Shown: positions 1 through 12,593 of the stretch, one piece after another
Numbering within the stretch: position 1 is the stretch's first letter
How the letters are laid out: the number at the start of each line of letters is the position of its first letter
DNA from: Enterobacter asburiae
GTDB lineage: Bacteria; Pseudomonadota; Gammaproteobacteria; Enterobacterales; Enterobacteriaceae
NCBI GenBank assembly: GCA_011754535.1
Contig: JAAQVN010000001.1
Span: forward strand, 1 to 64,000
Reading direction: 5' to 3'
DNA length: 64,000 nucleotides
Translations under genes and position numbers: made by a program
The notes under the pieces: model-generated
Databases searched by the model: none
Told to the model about the DNA's origin: nothing
Seen by the model: only the letters and a program-made list of their open reading frames with translations

Positions 1-1395
1 GTGTCACTTTCGCTTTGGCAGCAGTGTCTTGCCCGATTGCAGGATGAGTTACCAGCCACAGAATTCAGTATGTGGATCCGCCCGTTGCAGGCGGAGCTGA
101 GCGATAACACGCTGGCTTTGTATGCGCCAAACCGTTTTGTGCTCGATTGGGTAAGGGACAAATACCTTAATAACATCAATGGTCTGCTGAACGATTTCTG
201 CGGGTCAGATGTCCCACAGCTGCGTTTTGAAGTGGGCACAAAGCCGGTCACCCAAACCGTTCGTGAAACCGTAAATGTAGCCGCGCCTGCTCAGGCTGTT
301 CCGGCTCCGGCACCTCGCGTCGCACCCGCTCGTCAGGGCTGGGATAACGTCCCTGCCCCCGCAGAGCCAACCTATCGCTCTAACGTTAACGTGAAACACA
401 CGTTCGATAACTTCGTTGAAGGTAAGTCGAACCAGCTGGCGCGCGCGGCGGCCCGTCAGGTTGCGGATAACCCCGGCGGAGCCTACAACCCGCTGTTCCT
501 CTATGGCGGCACGGGTCTCGGTAAAACCCACCTGCTGCATGCGGTAGGTAACGGCATTATGGCGCGCAAGCCTAACGCGAAAGTGGTGTATATGCACTCC
601 GAGCGCTTCGTTCAGGACATGGTAAAAGCCCTGCAAAACAATGCGATCGAAGAGTTTAAACGCTACTACCGTTCCGTTGACGCGCTGCTGATCGATGACA
701 TCCAGTTCTTTGCCAATAAAGAACGATCGCAGGAAGAATTTTTCCACACCTTCAACGCCCTGCTGGAAGGTAATCAGCAGATCATTTTGACCTCGGATCG
801 TTATCCAAAAGAGATCAACGGCGTTGAAGATCGTCTGAAATCCCGCTTCGGCTGGGGCCTGACCGTGGCGATCGAGCCACCGGAGCTGGAAACCCGCGTT
901 GCGATCCTGATGAAGAAAGCCGATGAGAACGACATTCGCCTGCCGGGTGAAGTGGCGTTCTTCATTGCCAAGCGTCTGCGCTCCAACGTGCGTGAGCTGG
1001 AAGGGGCGCTGAACCGCGTTATCGCCAATGCCAACTTTACCGGTCGTGCGATCACCATCGATTTTGTGCGTGAAGCGCTGCGTGATTTGCTGGCATTGCA
1101 GGAAAAACTGGTCACTATCGACAATATTCAAAAGACGGTGGCCGAGTACTACAAGATTAAAGTGGCAGATTTACTGTCTAAACGTCGTTCCCGCTCGGTG
1201 GCGCGTCCGCGTCAGATGGCGATGGCGCTGGCAAAGGAGTTAACCAACCACAGTCTGCCGGAAATCGGCGATGCGTTTGGTGGCCGTGACCATACGACCG
1301 TGCTGCACGCTTGTCGCAAGATTGAGCAGTTACGCGAAGAAAGCCACGACATAAAAGAAGATTTTTCCAATCTAATCAGAACATTATCATCGTGA
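1..1395 (+). CDS. dnaA: Chromosomal replication initiator DnaA
   Basis: AAA+ initiator that binds DnaA boxes at oriC, opens the origin and loads DnaB helicase; ATP-DnaA also represses its own operon. The 464 residues match the usual full length. An N-terminal interaction domain (about 1-85) is followed by a Pro/Ala-rich linker. Walker [10 protein letters not shown] lies near residues 169-177 and Walker [10 protein letters not shown] near 230-238. The C-terminal DNA-binding signature [11 protein letters not shown] is at about 427. The start is GTG at base 1, so the promoter and any oriC-side DnaA boxes are outside the window. dnaN follows after 4 bases, as in the classic dnaA-dnaN-recF operon. 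Confidence 0.99.
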   Translation: MSLSLWQQCLARLQDELPATEFSMWIRPLQAELSDNTLALYAPNRFVLDWVRDKYLNNINGLLNDFCGSDVPQLRFEVGTKPVTQTVRETVNVAAPAQAVPAPAPRVAPARQGWDNVPAPAEPTYRSNVNVKHTFDNFVEGKSNQLARAAARQVADNPGGAYNPLFLYGGTGLGKTHLLHAVGNGIMARKPNAKVVYMHSERFVQDMVKALQNNAIEEFKRYYRSVDALLIDDIQFFANKERSQEEFFHTFNALLEGNQQIILTSDRYPKEINGVEDRLKSRFGWGLTVAIEPPELETRVAILMKKADENDIRLPGEVAFFIAKRLRSNVRELEGALNRVIANANFTGRAITIDFVREALRDLLALQEKLVTIDNIQKTVAEYYKIKVADLLSKRRSRSVARPRQMAMALAKELTNHSLPEIGDAFGGRDHTTVLHACRKIEQLREESHDIKEDFSNLIRTLSS

Positions 1396-1399
1396 CGCT

Positions 1400-2500
1400 A
1401 TGAAATTTACCGTTGAACGTGAACATTTATTAAAACCGCTGCAACAGGTGAGTGGCCCATTAGGCGGCCGCCCAACGCTGCCTATTCTCGGAAACCTGCT
1501 GCTTCAGGTCGCGGACGGTACGCTGTCGCTGACCGGTACAGATCTGGAAATGGAAATGATCGCGCGCGTTACGCTGACGCAGCCGCACGACGCGGGCGCG
1601 ACCACGGTTCCGGCACGTAAATTCTTTGATATCTGCCGCGGGCTGCCGGAAGGCGCTGAAATCGCCGTGCAGCTGGAAGGCGACCGCATGCTGGTGCGCT
1701 CTGGCCGCAGCCGTTTCTCACTCTCCACGCTGCCAGCTGCAGACTTCCCGAACCTGGACGACTGGCAGAGTGAAGTGGAATTCACCCTGCCGCAGGCGAC
1801 GATGAAGCGTCTGATTGAAGCCACGCAGTTCTCCATGGCGCATCAGGACGTTCGTTACTACTTAAACGGCATGCTGTTCGAAACCGAAGGTGAAGAGCTG
1901 CGTACCGTGGCTACCGACGGCCACCGTCTGGCGGTCTGTTCTATGCCGATTGGCGACTCACTGCCAAACCATTCGGTGATCGTGCCGCGTAAAGGGGTGA
2001 TTGAGCTGATGCGTATGCTCGACGGTGGCGACACGCCGCTGCGCGTGCAGATCGGCAGCAACAACATCCGCGCGCACGTGGGTGATTTTGTCTTCACATC
2101 GAAGCTGGTTGACGGCCGTTTCCCGGATTATCGCCGCGTGTTGCCGAAGAACCCGGACAAAACGCTGGAAGCGGGCTGCGATAGCCTCAAGCAGGCGTTT
2201 GCCCGTGCCGCTATCCTCTCTAACGAGAAATTCCGCGGCGTGCGCCTTTACGTGAGTGAAAACCAGATCAAAATCACCGCTAACAACCCGGAGCAGGAAG
2301 AGGCAGAAGAGATTCTGGACGTCACCTACGCCGGGGCTGAGATGGAAATCGGCTTTAACGTCAGCTACGTGCTGGATGTGCTCAATGCACTGAAATGCGA
2401 GAACGTGCGCATCCTGCTGACCGACTCCGTTTCGAGCGTACAGATTGAAGATGCCGCATCACAGTCGGCTGCTTATGTTGTCATGCCAATGAGACTGTAA
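1400..2500 (+). CDS. dnaN: DNA polymerase III sliding clamp, beta subunit
   Basis: Ring-shaped processivity clamp that tethers Pol III and other clamp-binding proteins to DNA. The protein is 366 residues, the standard length, and begins [17 protein letters not shown]. It ends YVVMPMRL, the conserved C-terminus that forms part of the peptide-binding pocket. It starts 4 bases after dnaA, and its TAA stop shares one base with the ATG of recF (TAATG), which suggests translational coupling. Identification rests on near-identity to the E. coli protein as recalled. Confidence 0.99.
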   Translation: MKFTVEREHLLKPLQQVSGPLGGRPTLPILGNLLLQVADGTLSLTGTDLEMEMIARVTLTQPHDAGATTVPARKFFDICRGLPEGAEIAVQLEGDRMLVRSGRSRFSLSTLPAADFPNLDDWQSEVEFTLPQATMKRLIEATQFSMAHQDVRYYLNGMLFETEGEELRTVATDGHRLAVCSMPIGDSLPNHSVIVPRKGVIELMRMLDGGDTPLRVQIGSNNIRAHVGDFVFTSKLVDGRFPDYRRVLPKNPDKTLEAGCDSLKQAFARAAILSNEKFRGVRLYVSENQIKITANNPEQEEAEEILDVTYAGAEMEIGFNVSYVLDVLNALKCENVRILLTDSVSSVQIEDAASQSAAYVVMPMRL

Positions 2501-3573
2501 TGTCGCTCACCCGTCTGTTGATCCGTGACTTTCGCAATATCGAAAGCGCGGATCTCGCTTTATCCCCCGGCTTTAACTTCCTGGTTGGCGCGAACGGCAG
2601 CGGCAAAACCAGCGTGCTGGAAGCCATCTATACGCTCGGCCACGGTCGGGCGTTTCGCAGTTTGCAGATTGGTCGCGTCATTCGCCACGAGCAGGAATCC
2701 TTTGTTCTGCACGGACGTTTGCAGGGCGCAGAGCGGGAAACCGCCATCGGCCTGACCAAAGACAAGCAGGGCGACAGCAAGGTGCGCATCGACGGCACCG
2801 ACGGCCATAAAGTGGCGGAGCTGGCGCTGCTGATGCCGATGCAGCTGATTACGCCGGAGGGGTTTACTTTACTCAACGGCGGCCCCAAATACAGAAGAGC
2901 GTTCCTCGACTGGGGATGCTTTCACAATGAAGCCGGTTTCTTTAACGCCTGGAGCAACCTGAAGCGTCTGCTCAAGCAGCGTAACGCCGCGTTGCGTCAG
3001 GTTACCCGTTACGCCCAGCTGCGTCCGTGGGACATGGAGTTAATCCCTCTCGCGGAACAAATCAGCAACTGGCGTGCCGAATACAGCGCGGGTATCGCCG
3101 AAGACATGGCCGACACCTGCAAACAGTTTTTACCCGAGTTCTCTCTCACCTTCTCCTTCCAGCGTGGCTGGGAGAAAGAGACGGATTATGCCGAGGTGTT
3201 AGAGAGAAGCTTTGAGCGCGACCGCATGTTGACCTACACCGCGCACGGCCCGCACAAGGCGGATTTTCGCATTCGTGCTGACGGTGCGCCGGTGGAAGAT
3301 ACGCTGTCGCGCGGGCAGCTCAAGCTCCTGATGTGCGCGCTGCGCCTGGCGCAGGGGGAGTTCCTCACCCGCGAGAGCGGGCGGCGCTGCCTGTACCTGA
3401 TAGATGATTTTGCCTCGGAACTTGACGACGCGCGGCGCGGGCTGCTTGCCAGCCGCTTAAAAGCCACGCAGTCGCAGGTTTTCGTCAGCGCCATAAGCGC
3501 TGAACACGTTATGGACATGTCGGACGAAAATTCGAAGATGTTTACCGTGGAAAAGGGTAAAATAACGGATTAA
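2500..3573 (+). CDS. recF: Recombination mediator RecF
   Basis: SMC-like ATPase of the RecFOR pathway that helps load RecA at single-strand gaps and supports replication restart. The protein is 357 residues, full length. The Walker A motif GANGSGKTS is near residues 32-40. An ABC-type signature (LSRGQLKLL) lies near residue 270 and a Walker B-like segment [14 protein letters not shown] follows. It overlaps dnaN by one base, and gyrB begins 28 bases downstream. Confidence 0.98.
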   Translation: MSLTRLLIRDFRNIESADLALSPGFNFLVGANGSGKTSVLEAIYTLGHGRAFRSLQIGRVIRHEQESFVLHGRLQGAERETAIGLTKDKQGDSKVRIDGTDGHKVAELALLMPMQLITPEGFTLLNGGPKYRRAFLDWGCFHNEAGFFNAWSNLKRLLKQRNAALRQVTRYAQLRPWDMELIPLAEQISNWRAEYSAGIAEDMADTCKQFLPEFSLTFSFQRGWEKETDYAEVLERSFERDRMLTYTAHGPHKADFRIRADGAPVEDTLSRGQLKLLMCALRLAQGEFLTRESGRRCLYLIDDFASELDDARRGLLASRLKATQSQVFVSAISAEHVMDMSDENSKMFTVEKGKITD

Positions 3574-3583
3574 CCCAAGTTGA

Positions 3584-6013
<2,430 letters not shown>

Positions 6014-6033
6014 TGCCGTTACACTGCGATAAA

Positions 6034-6058
6034 AGCCGCGCTTCAGCGCGGCTTTTTT
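6034..6058 (+). terminator. Intrinsic terminator after gyrB
   Basis: The 7-bp stem GCCGCGC/GCGCGGC with a TTCA loop is followed by six T. AAAA precedes the stem, so it can also act on the opposite strand for the convergent LysR gene, whose stop codon lies in the loop. Confidence 0.9.
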
Positions 6059-6978
6059 ATGGGCGCAGGAAGGTCCAGCGACATCACAGCCGGTAAACGG
6101 CTCGCCAGCGTATCTACAGCAATTCTAACCCTCAGCGGCAGATGAGGCGTCAGCTGCCAGACGGCATGAACGTTGAAGTGAACATCCGGCGCCTGCTTCA
6201 GGAGCGGGACGAGTTTTCCCTGATGAATTTCTTTGATGACCATCCAGCAGGGCAACCAGGCAATGCCGTGCCCGGCCAGCGCAGCGTCGCAAATAGCCTG
6301 CAAATCATCCATGTTTAGCGACGAACGGGGAGTAAAGGTGCGAGACGTTCCTTCGTCATCCATCAACTGCCAGGGCAACACTCTGCCCGCGCGCAGATAG
6401 TTAATGGCAGTATGCTGGGGTAAATCATCAACGCGTTGTGGCTGGCCTTTCTTCTGCAGGTAATCCGGCGCGGCGCACAGCACCATGCGGTGTTCTCCAA
6501 GCTTTCTGGCCACCAGCACGCTGCTGTCCTGCAGCGTGCCGTTACGTACCGCCATATCAAACCCTTCCTCGACCAGATCCACCACGCGGTCGCTGAATGA
6601 CATTTCCAGTTCAAGCCCGGGGTGTTCCTGCGCCAGCGCGATCAGCAGCGGGGCGACGCACTGACGGCCAAACAGTACCGGCATGGCAACGCGCAGGCGG
6701 CCACTGACCTGCTGTTTCCCTGTTTCAAGTAGCGATTCCGCGCCACGGATTTCCTCCAGCGCGCGCAGGCAGCGTTCATAAAAAAGGGCGCCGTTATCGG
6801 TCAGCCTCTGGCTGCGGGTGGTGCGGTGAAAAAGACGAACTCCCAACCGCTGTTCGAGGCGAGCGATGCTTTTTCCTACCGCCGAGCGTGACAAATGCAG
6901 ACGAATGGCGGCCTGCGCAAAACTACCCGCCTCAACGGCGGCCACAAAAACAGGAATATCCTTCAGCGTATCGGACAT
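6043..6978 (-). CDS. LysR-family transcriptional regulator
   Basis: A 311-residue LTTR. The N-terminal winged helix-turn-helix (about 1-60: FAQAAIRLHLSRSAVGKSIARLEQRLGVRLF) is followed by a periplasmic-binding-protein-like effector domain (RLRVAMPVLFG onward). It is divergent from the oxidoreductase at 7087, with 108 bases between the starts, so it most likely controls that gene; this is inference from arrangement. The effector is unknown. Its stop codon lies inside the gyrB terminator hairpin. E. coli has yidB at this position. Confidence 0.9.
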   Translation of the reverse strand: MSDTLKDIPVFVAAVEAGSFAQAAIRLHLSRSAVGKSIARLEQRLGVRLFHRTTRSQRLTDNGALFYERCLRALEEIRGAESLLETGKQQVSGRLRVAMPVLFGRQCVAPLLIALAQEHPGLELEMSFSDRVVDLVEEGFDMAVRNGTLQDSSVLVARKLGEHRMVLCAAPDYLQKKGQPQRVDDLPQHTAINYLRAGRVLPWQLMDDEGTSRTFTPRSSLNMDDLQAICDAALAGHGIAWLPCWMVIKEIHQGKLVPLLKQAPDVHFNVHAVWQLTPHLPLRVRIAVDTLASRLPAVMSLDLPAPIKKPR

Positions 6979-7086
6979 AGATTGTCTCTATTCTGGCGTC
7001 AATAAAGGGAAAACTTATCGCCACTGGAGAATATGAGTCAACGGTAGACTGTCATTACTGAAGCTTATCTGATGGCAGGAGAAAAA

Positions 7087-8112
7087 ATGACAGAAACAAT
7101 GCAGCGCTGGTCAATGAACGCCCTCGGGCGCGAGAATCTTAAACTCGTTCATGAACCGGTTCCCCAGCCAGGCCCGGGTGAAGTGCGCGTGCGGGTAAAT
7201 GCCGTTGCGCTCAACTACCGCGATAAAATGGTCATTGAAGGCACGATGCCGATCCCGCTTTCCTTCCCGTTCACCCCGGCGTCTGACATGGCGGGCGTGG
7301 TGGACAGCGTGGGTGAAGGCGTTACGCGTTTCAAACCTGGCGCTCGCGTCATTTCAACCTTCTTCCCGGAGTGGATCGACGGCAAGCCGCAGGCAGACGC
7401 GCGCAACTTGCCCTACAAAACGTCCGGCGGCTATTTCCAGGGAATGCTGGCCGAGTATGTGATTGTAAATGAAAACGCGCTGGTGGCTTCCCCGGAAACC
7501 CTGGATGACGCAGAGGCCAGCACGTTACCCTGCGCAGGTCTTACCGCCTGGTTCGCACTGGTGGAGCGGGGTCAGCTCCGCGCCGGGCAATCGATACTGG
7601 TACAGGGGACGGGCGGCGTGGCGATTTTCGCCCTGCAAATTGCAAAAGCGCACGGCGCAGAGGTCATTGTCACGTCCGGGAGCGATGAAAAGCTGGCGCT
7701 CGCCAAAAAACTGGGCGCCAGACAGGGCGTCAACCGCCTGAAAAGTGACTGGGCTGAAGAGGCATTGGCGCTGACTCAGGATCGCGGCATCGACCATATT
7801 ATCGAAACCGTAGGTGGGGAGAACCTGAAGCATTCCCTGCGCGCCGTTGCCGTTCACGGGCGTATCTCCGTCATTGGCGTGCTGGGCGGAACTGACATTT
7901 CGCTGCCTGCTGGCGAGCTGCTGCTTAAATCCCCCGTCATTCAGGGGATTGGCGTGGGGCACCGTCGGGCGCTGGAAGATTTTGTCCGCGCTGTTGACGT
8001 CACGGGACTGAAGCCGGTGATTGAGCATCGCTACCGTTTTAACGAGCTTGAACAGGCCCTTGAACATCTGGATCGCGGCGCATTCGGTAAAATCGTTCTC
8101 ACCCGCGAGTAA
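7087..8112 (+). CDS. NAD(P)-dependent MDR-family oxidoreductase (quinone reductase-like)
   Basis: Medium-chain dehydrogenase/reductase with an N-terminal GroES-like domain (GEVRVRVNAVALNYRD) and a Rossmann nucleotide-binding fold (VQGTGGVAIFALQIAKA). The cysteine and histidine ligands of zinc-dependent alcohol dehydrogenases are not evident, so it may be a zinc-free quinone or enone reductase. I chose ATG 7087 (MTETMQRW) rather than 7072 because AGGAGA sits about 5 bases upstream of it and the shorter protein (341 residues) fits the family. The likely regulator is the divergent LysR gene. The substrate cannot be read from the sequence. Confidence 0.85.
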   Translation: MTETMQRWSMNALGRENLKLVHEPVPQPGPGEVRVRVNAVALNYRDKMVIEGTMPIPLSFPFTPASDMAGVVDSVGEGVTRFKPGARVISTFFPEWIDGKPQADARNLPYKTSGGYFQGMLAEYVIVNENALVASPETLDDAEASTLPCAGLTAWFALVERGQLRAGQSILVQGTGGVAIFALQIAKAHGAEVIVTSGSDEKLALAKKLGARQGVNRLKSDWAEEALALTQDRGIDHIIETVGGENLKHSLRAVAVHGRISVIGVLGGTDISLPAGELLLKSPVIQGIGVGHRRALEDFVRAVDVTGLKPVIEHRYRFNELEQALEHLDRGAFGKIVLTRE

Positions 8113-8227
8113 GTCGTCGTTCCCCGGGATTTGCGTAAAAGGGGTGTTTCTGTTGCGCAATGTAGCTCTATTTTTGTGTGCTTAATCGCGTTAGCATGAG
8201 GCAGCACTCATTTATCCCGGGGAACTC

Positions 8228-9040
8228 ATGGCTATCAAACTTATTGCAATCGATATGGACGGCACGCTGCTGCTGCCAGACCACACTATCTCTCCAGCCG
8301 TTAAAAATGCGATCGCCGCCGCACGCGCAAAGGGTGTGAATGTGGTTCTGACCACGGGGCGTCCGTATGCGGGCGTTCACAGCTACCTGAAAGAGCTGCA
8401 CATGAATCAGCCGGGTGATTACTGCATCACTTATAACGGCGCGCTGGTGCAGAAAGCCGCAGATGGCAGTACGGTTGCGCAAACCGCGCTGAACTATGAC
8501 GACTACCTGTTCCTGGAAAAACTGTCCCGCGAAGTGGGGTCCCACTTCCACGCGCTCGATCGCAATACGCTTTATACCGCTAACCGCGATATCAGCTACT
8601 ACACGGTACATGAATCCTACGTTGCGACCATTCCGCTGGTGTTCTGTGAAGCCGAGAAAATGGACCCGGCGACCCAGTTCTTGAAAGTAATGATGATCGA
8701 CGAGCCGGAGATCCTGGATAAAGCCATCGCGCGCATTCCGGTCGAGGTAAAAGAGAAGTACACCGTGCTGAAAAGTGCGCCGTATTTCCTCGAAATCCTC
8801 GATAAACGCGTCAATAAGGGTACCGGTGTGAAATCGCTTGCTGATACGCTGGGCATCAAACCTGAAGAGATCATGGCGCTCGGCGACCAGGAGAACGACA
8901 TCGCGATGATTGAATTCGCGGGTGTGGGCGTGGCGATGGATAACGCCATTCCGTCGGTGAAAGAAGTGGCTAATTTCGTCACCAAATCCAACCTGGAAGA
9001 CGGCGTTGCCTACGCGATCGAGAAGTTTGTGCTGCAGTAA
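8228..9040 (+). CDS. yidA: Sugar-phosphatase YidA (HAD superfamily IIB)
   Basis: Cof-type HAD hydrolase that dephosphorylates sugar phosphates in vitro in E. coli. HAD motif I is IDMDGTLL near residue 8, motif II is LTTGRP near 43, and motif IV is MALGDQENDIAMIEFAG near 215. The 270 residues equal the E. coli length. GGGGAACTC just upstream supplies a ribosome-binding site. It stands alone, with a terminator 20 bases after the stop. Confidence 0.97.
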   Translation: MAIKLIAIDMDGTLLLPDHTISPAVKNAIAAARAKGVNVVLTTGRPYAGVHSYLKELHMNQPGDYCITYNGALVQKAADGSTVAQTALNYDDYLFLEKLSREVGSHFHALDRNTLYTANRDISYYTVHESYVATIPLVFCEAEKMDPATQFLKVMMIDEPEILDKAIARIPVEVKEKYTVLKSAPYFLEILDKRVNKGTGVKSLADTLGIKPEEIMALGDQENDIAMIEFAGVGVAMDNAIPSVKEVANFVTKSNLEDGVAYAIEKFVLQ

Positions 9041-9060
9041 CGCTTATTTTCAATCATCAG

Positions 9061-9088
9061 CCTCGGTTATCAACCGGGGCTTTTTTTT
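9061..9088 (+). terminator. Intrinsic terminator after yidA
   Basis: CCTCGGTT/AACCGGGG stem (one T-G wobble) with an ATC loop, followed by C and a run of eight T. Confidence 0.88.
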
Positions 9089-9126
9089 GCGCTGAACTTA
9101 TCCAATTGTTCTTTTTGTGATCTTGA

Positions 9127-9158
9127 TTGTAGTACAACATTAATTGATTGTACTACAT
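9127..9158 (+). promoter_or_regulatory. Paired DgoR operator candidates upstream of dgoR
   Basis: Two near-palindromes, TTGTAGTACAA (9127-9137) and TTGTACTACAT (9148-9158), have centres 21 bases apart, two helical turns. Each resembles the inverted repeats reported for DgoR autoregulation in E. coli. They lie 109 bases upstream of the dgoR start, so the operon would be repressed by its first gene product until galactonate is present. Assignment is by similarity and position. Confidence 0.7.
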
Positions 9159-9266
9159 TGTCACCACAGCAAAGACGAACTCTCTCACGTTTGTACTGCA
9201 AAAGTGAGGTGAAATTCAGCGGTCGCGGTAAAGTAGTGCTGGACATACAGAGCACAAGGACTCTCC

Positions 9267-9956
9267 ATGACACTCAATAAAACCGATCGCATTGTTATCA
9301 CGCTGGGTACCCAGATTGTGGGCGGTAAATACGTTCCCGGTTCGCCGCTCCCCGCAGAGGCTGAACTGTGCGAGGAGTTTGAAACCTCGCGCAACATCAT
9401 CCGGGAAGTGTTCCGCTCGCTGATGGCGAAGCGGCTGATTGAAATGAAGCGCTATCGCGGCGCGTTTGTTGCCCCGCGCAACCAGTGGAACTACCTCGAT
9501 ACCGACGTGCTGCAGTGGGTGCTGGAAAACGACTACGACCCGAGGCTTATCGGCGCGATGAGTGAAGTTCGAAACCTGGTGGAGCCGGCAATTGCGCGCT
9601 GGGCGGCGGAACGCGCGACCTCCGGTGATTTGGCCCAGATTGAATCGGCTTTAAACGACATGATCGCCAATAACCAGAACCGGGAGGCGTTCAACGAGGC
9701 GGACATTCGCTATCACGAAGCGGTGCTGCAGTCGGTGCATAACCCGGTATTACAGCAGCTTAGCGTGGCGATCAGCTCGCTACAGCGAGCGGTATTTGAA
9801 CGTACCTGGATGGGTGATGAGGCCAACATGCCAAAAACGCTCCAGGAACATAAAGCGCTGTTCGATGCGATACGGCATCAGGACGGCGATGCGGCAGAGC
9901 AGGCGGCGCTTACCATGATTGCCAGCTCGACACGAAGGCTGAAGGAAATCACATGA
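9267..9956 (+). CDS. dgoR: D-galactonate operon repressor DgoR (GntR/FadR subfamily)
   Basis: Winged-helix repressor of the galactonate operon; D-galactonate is the inducer in E. coli. The N-terminal HTH covers residues about 8-75 (PAEAELCEEFETSRNIIREVFRSL, overlapping 20-residue parts) and an FCD effector-binding domain follows, with acidic and histidine metal or ligand residues (DIRYHEAVLQ). The 229 residues are almost identical to E. coli DgoR as recalled. It is the first gene of dgoRKADT and overlaps dgoK by 4 bases (ATGA). Candidate operators lie upstream. Confidence 0.97.
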   Translation: MTLNKTDRIVITLGTQIVGGKYVPGSPLPAEAELCEEFETSRNIIREVFRSLMAKRLIEMKRYRGAFVAPRNQWNYLDTDVLQWVLENDYDPRLIGAMSEVRNLVEPAIARWAAERATSGDLAQIESALNDMIANNQNREAFNEADIRYHEAVLQSVHNPVLQQLSVAISSLQRAVFERTWMGDEANMPKTLQEHKALFDAIRHQDGDAAEQAALTMIASSTRRLKEIT

Positions 9957-10831
9957 CATCTCGCTACATCGCAATTGACTGGGGATCGACCAATCTGCGC
10001 GCCTGGCTATACCAGGGCGAGCAGTGCCTGGAGAGCAGGCAATCAGAAGCAGGCGTGACGCGCCTGAACGGTAAATCCCCCGAGGCGGTGTTAGCTGAGG
10101 TCACACAAAACTGGCGCGACAGCGCCACGTCGGTGGTAATGGCGGGAATGGTGGGCAGTAACGTAGGCTGGAAAATTGCACCTTATCTGCCGGTTCCCGC
10201 CCGTTTCTCCGCTATTGGTGAGCAGTTAACGTCCGTTGGCGACAATATCTGGATTATTCCCGGTTTGAGCGTCTCTCGCGACGATAACCGCAACGTGATG
10301 CGCGGCGAAGAGACGCAGCTGCTTGGCGCGCGCGCTCTCTCTCCTTCTTCTGTCTACGTCATGCCCGGCACGCACTGTAAGTGGGTCCAGGCTGACGCTG
10401 AGCAAATCCACGATTTTCGCACCGTAATGACCGGCGAGCTGCACCATTTGCTGCTCAACCATTCGCTGGTCGGGGCCGGTTTACCTGAGCAGGAATCCTC
10501 GTCAGAGGCGTTTGCCGCCGGGCTTGAACGTGGGATCGCCTCCCCTGACGTTTTGCCGCAGCTTTTTGAGGTTCGCGCCTCGCACGTGCTGGGACTTCTC
10601 CCGCGCGAGCAGGTCAGCGAGTTTCTCTCCGGCCTGCTGATTGGCGCAGAGGTCGCCAGCATGCGTGAGTTCATCGCGCACGAGCAGGCCATTACGATTG
10701 TCGCAGGCGCATCGCTAACGTCGCGCTACGAACAGGCATTTCGCGCCGTTGGGCGTGATGTTTCGACGGTATCCGGCGACACGGCATTTCAGGCAGGAAT
10801 AAGGAGCATCGCTCATGCAGTGGCAAACTGA
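9953..10831 (+). CDS. dgoK: 2-dehydro-3-deoxygalactonokinase
   Basis: Phosphorylates 2-keto-3-deoxy-D-galactonate to its 6-phosphate with ATP, the second cytoplasmic step of galactonate catabolism. The 292-residue protein opens with the sugar-kinase phosphate loop IDWGSTNLRAW. MPGTHCKWVQ, the segment typical of the DgoK family, lies at about 138. It starts inside the end of dgoR (ATGA) and overlaps dgoA by 17 bases, consistent with a translationally coupled operon. Confidence 0.97.
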   Translation: MTSRYIAIDWGSTNLRAWLYQGEQCLESRQSEAGVTRLNGKSPEAVLAEVTQNWRDSATSVVMAGMVGSNVGWKIAPYLPVPARFSAIGEQLTSVGDNIWIIPGLSVSRDDNRNVMRGEETQLLGARALSPSSVYVMPGTHCKWVQADAEQIHDFRTVMTGELHHLLLNHSLVGAGLPEQESSSEAFAAGLERGIASPDVLPQLFEVRASHVLGLLPREQVSEFLSGLLIGAEVASMREFIAHEQAITIVAGASLTSRYEQAFRAVGRDVSTVSGDTAFQAGIRSIAHAVAN

Positions 10832-11432
10832 TCTTCCCCTTATCGCGATTTTGCGCGGCATCACGCCCGATGAGGTGTTAGACCACGTCGGCGCGGTTAT
10901 CGACGCCGGGTTCGACGCGGTAGAAATCCCGCTCAACTCGCCCGAGTGGGAAAAAAGCATTCCGGCCGTGGTGGAGGCCTTCGGCGATAAGGCGCTGATT
11001 GGCGCAGGTACCGTGTTACAGCCTGAGCAGGTCGATCGGCTGGCAAAGATGGGCTGCAGGCTTATCGTCACACCCAATATTCAGCCTGAGGTGATCCGCC
11101 GCGCAGTGGGTTACGGCATGACAGTCTGCCCGGGCTGCGCCACCGCCACAGAAGCCTTTACTGCCCTTGATGCGGGCGCGCAGTCGCTCAAAATTTTCCC
11201 GTCATCGGCTTTTGGACCGGACTACATCAAGGCGTTGAAAGCGGTATTGCCCGCCAGCGTGCCGGTCTTTGCCGTGGGCGGCGTAACGCCAGAAAACCTG
11301 GGCCAGTGGATGAGCGCTGGTTGTGTGGGCGCAGGGCTGGGCAGCGATCTTTATCGTGCCGGACAGGCCGTGGAACGTACCGCACAGCAGGCGGCAGCAT
11401 TTGTGAAAGCGTATCGAGAGGCAGTGAAATGA
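10815..11432 (+). CDS. dgoA: 2-dehydro-3-deoxy-6-phosphogalactonate aldolase
   Basis: Class I KDPG/KDPGal aldolase that cleaves the 6-phosphate into pyruvate and glyceraldehyde 3-phosphate. It is a TIM-barrel protein of 205 residues. The GAGTVL strand and the Schiff-base lysine in [13 protein letters not shown] are visible, with [14 protein letters not shown] in the phosphate-binding region. It overlaps dgoK upstream and dgoD downstream (ATGA). Confidence 0.97.
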   Translation: MQWQTDLPLIAILRGITPDEVLDHVGAVIDAGFDAVEIPLNSPEWEKSIPAVVEAFGDKALIGAGTVLQPEQVDRLAKMGCRLIVTPNIQPEVIRRAVGYGMTVCPGCATATEAFTALDAGAQSLKIFPSSAFGPDYIKALKAVLPASVPVFAVGGVTPENLGQWMSAGCVGAGLGSDLYRAGQAVERTAQQAAAFVKAYREAVK

Positions 11433-12577
11433 AAATAACCAAACTCACCACGTACCGTTTACCCCCGCGCTGGATGTTCCTGAAAATCGAAACCGATGAA
11501 GGGGTTGTAGGCTGGGGCGAACCGGTGATTGAAGGGCGCGCGCGCACCGTTGAAGCGGCAGTACACGAGCTGGGCGAATACCTGATTGGTCAGGATCCGG
11601 CGCGCATTAACGACCTCTGGCAGGTGATGTACCGCGCGGGCTTCTACCGCGGTGGTCCGATCCTGATGAGCGCCATCGCCGGTATCGACCAGGCGCTGTG
11701 GGATATCAAAGGTAAAGTGCTTAACGCGCCGGTCTGGCAGCTTATGGGCGGCCTGGTGCGCGACAAAATCAAAGCCTACAGCTGGGTCGGTGGCGACCGT
11801 CCGGCGGAAGTGATCGACGGCATCACGCAGCTGCGCAACATCGGCTTTGACACCTTCAAGCTCAACGGCTGCGAAGAGATGGGCGTTATCGACAATTCGC
11901 GTGCGGTAGACCGGGCGGTCAATACCGTGGCGCAAATTCGTGAAGCCTTCGGCAACGAGATTGAGTTTGGCCTGGATTTCCACGGCCGCGTCAGCGCGCC
12001 GATGGCCAAAGTGCTGATTAAAGAGCTGGAGCCTTATCGCCCGCTGTTTATCGAAGAGCCGGTGCTGGCCGAGCAGGCGGAGTACTATCCGAAGCTGGCT
12101 GAACAGACCCACATTCCTATCGCGGCGGGTGAACGTATGTTCTCGCGCTTCGAGTTTAAACGCGTGCTTGAAGCGGGCGGGATTGCGATCCTGCAGCCTG
12201 ATCTCTCTCATGCGGGCGGCATCACCGAATGCTACAAAATTGCCGGGATGGCAGAAGCTTACGACGTGGCGCTGGCACCGCACTGCCCGCTCGGCCCAAT
12301 CGCGCTGGCGGCCTGCCTGCACGTCGACTTCGTCTCCCGCAATGCGGTGTTCCAGGAACAGAGCATGGGGATTCACTACAACAAGGGCGCGGAACTGCTC
12401 GATTTTGTGAAAAATAAAGAAGACTTCTGCATGGAAGGCGGTTTCTTTAAACCGCTTATGAAGCCGGGCCTTGGCGTGGAAATTGACGAAGCTAAAGTCA
12501 TTGAGCTGAGTAAGAATGCGCCGGACTGGCGAAACCCGCTGTGGCGTCATGAGGACGGCAGCGTAGCCGAATGGTAA
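11429..12577 (+). CDS. dgoD: D-galactonate dehydratase
   Basis: Enolase-superfamily enzyme that converts D-galactonate to 2-keto-3-deoxygalactonate, the first catabolic step. The 382 residues equal the E. coli length. Metal-binding segments [17 protein letters not shown] and [12 protein letters not shown] are present, followed by the His region [11 protein letters not shown] chose ATG 11429 ([15 protein letters not shown]), which overlaps the dgoA stop as ATGA, over an in-frame opening 41 codons upstream inside dgoA. Confidence 0.98.
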   Translation: MKITKLTTYRLPPRWMFLKIETDEGVVGWGEPVIEGRARTVEAAVHELGEYLIGQDPARINDLWQVMYRAGFYRGGPILMSAIAGIDQALWDIKGKVLNAPVWQLMGGLVRDKIKAYSWVGGDRPAEVIDGITQLRNIGFDTFKLNGCEEMGVIDNSRAVDRAVNTVAQIREAFGNEIEFGLDFHGRVSAPMAKVLIKELEPYRPLFIEEPVLAEQAEYYPKLAEQTHIPIAAGERMFSRFEFKRVLEAGGIAILQPDLSHAGGITECYKIAGMAEAYDVALAPHCPLGPIALAACLHVDFVSRNAVFQEQSMGIHYNKGAELLDFVKNKEDFCMEGGFFKPLMKPGLGVEIDEAKVIELSKNAPDWRNPLWRHEDGSVAEW

Positions 12578-12593
12578 ATGCGCGTCATACTTC

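Noticed and set aside
205..1131. 308-codon minus-strand frame inside dnaA
   Set aside because: dnaA is fully supported on the plus strand by its Walker and DNA-binding motifs.
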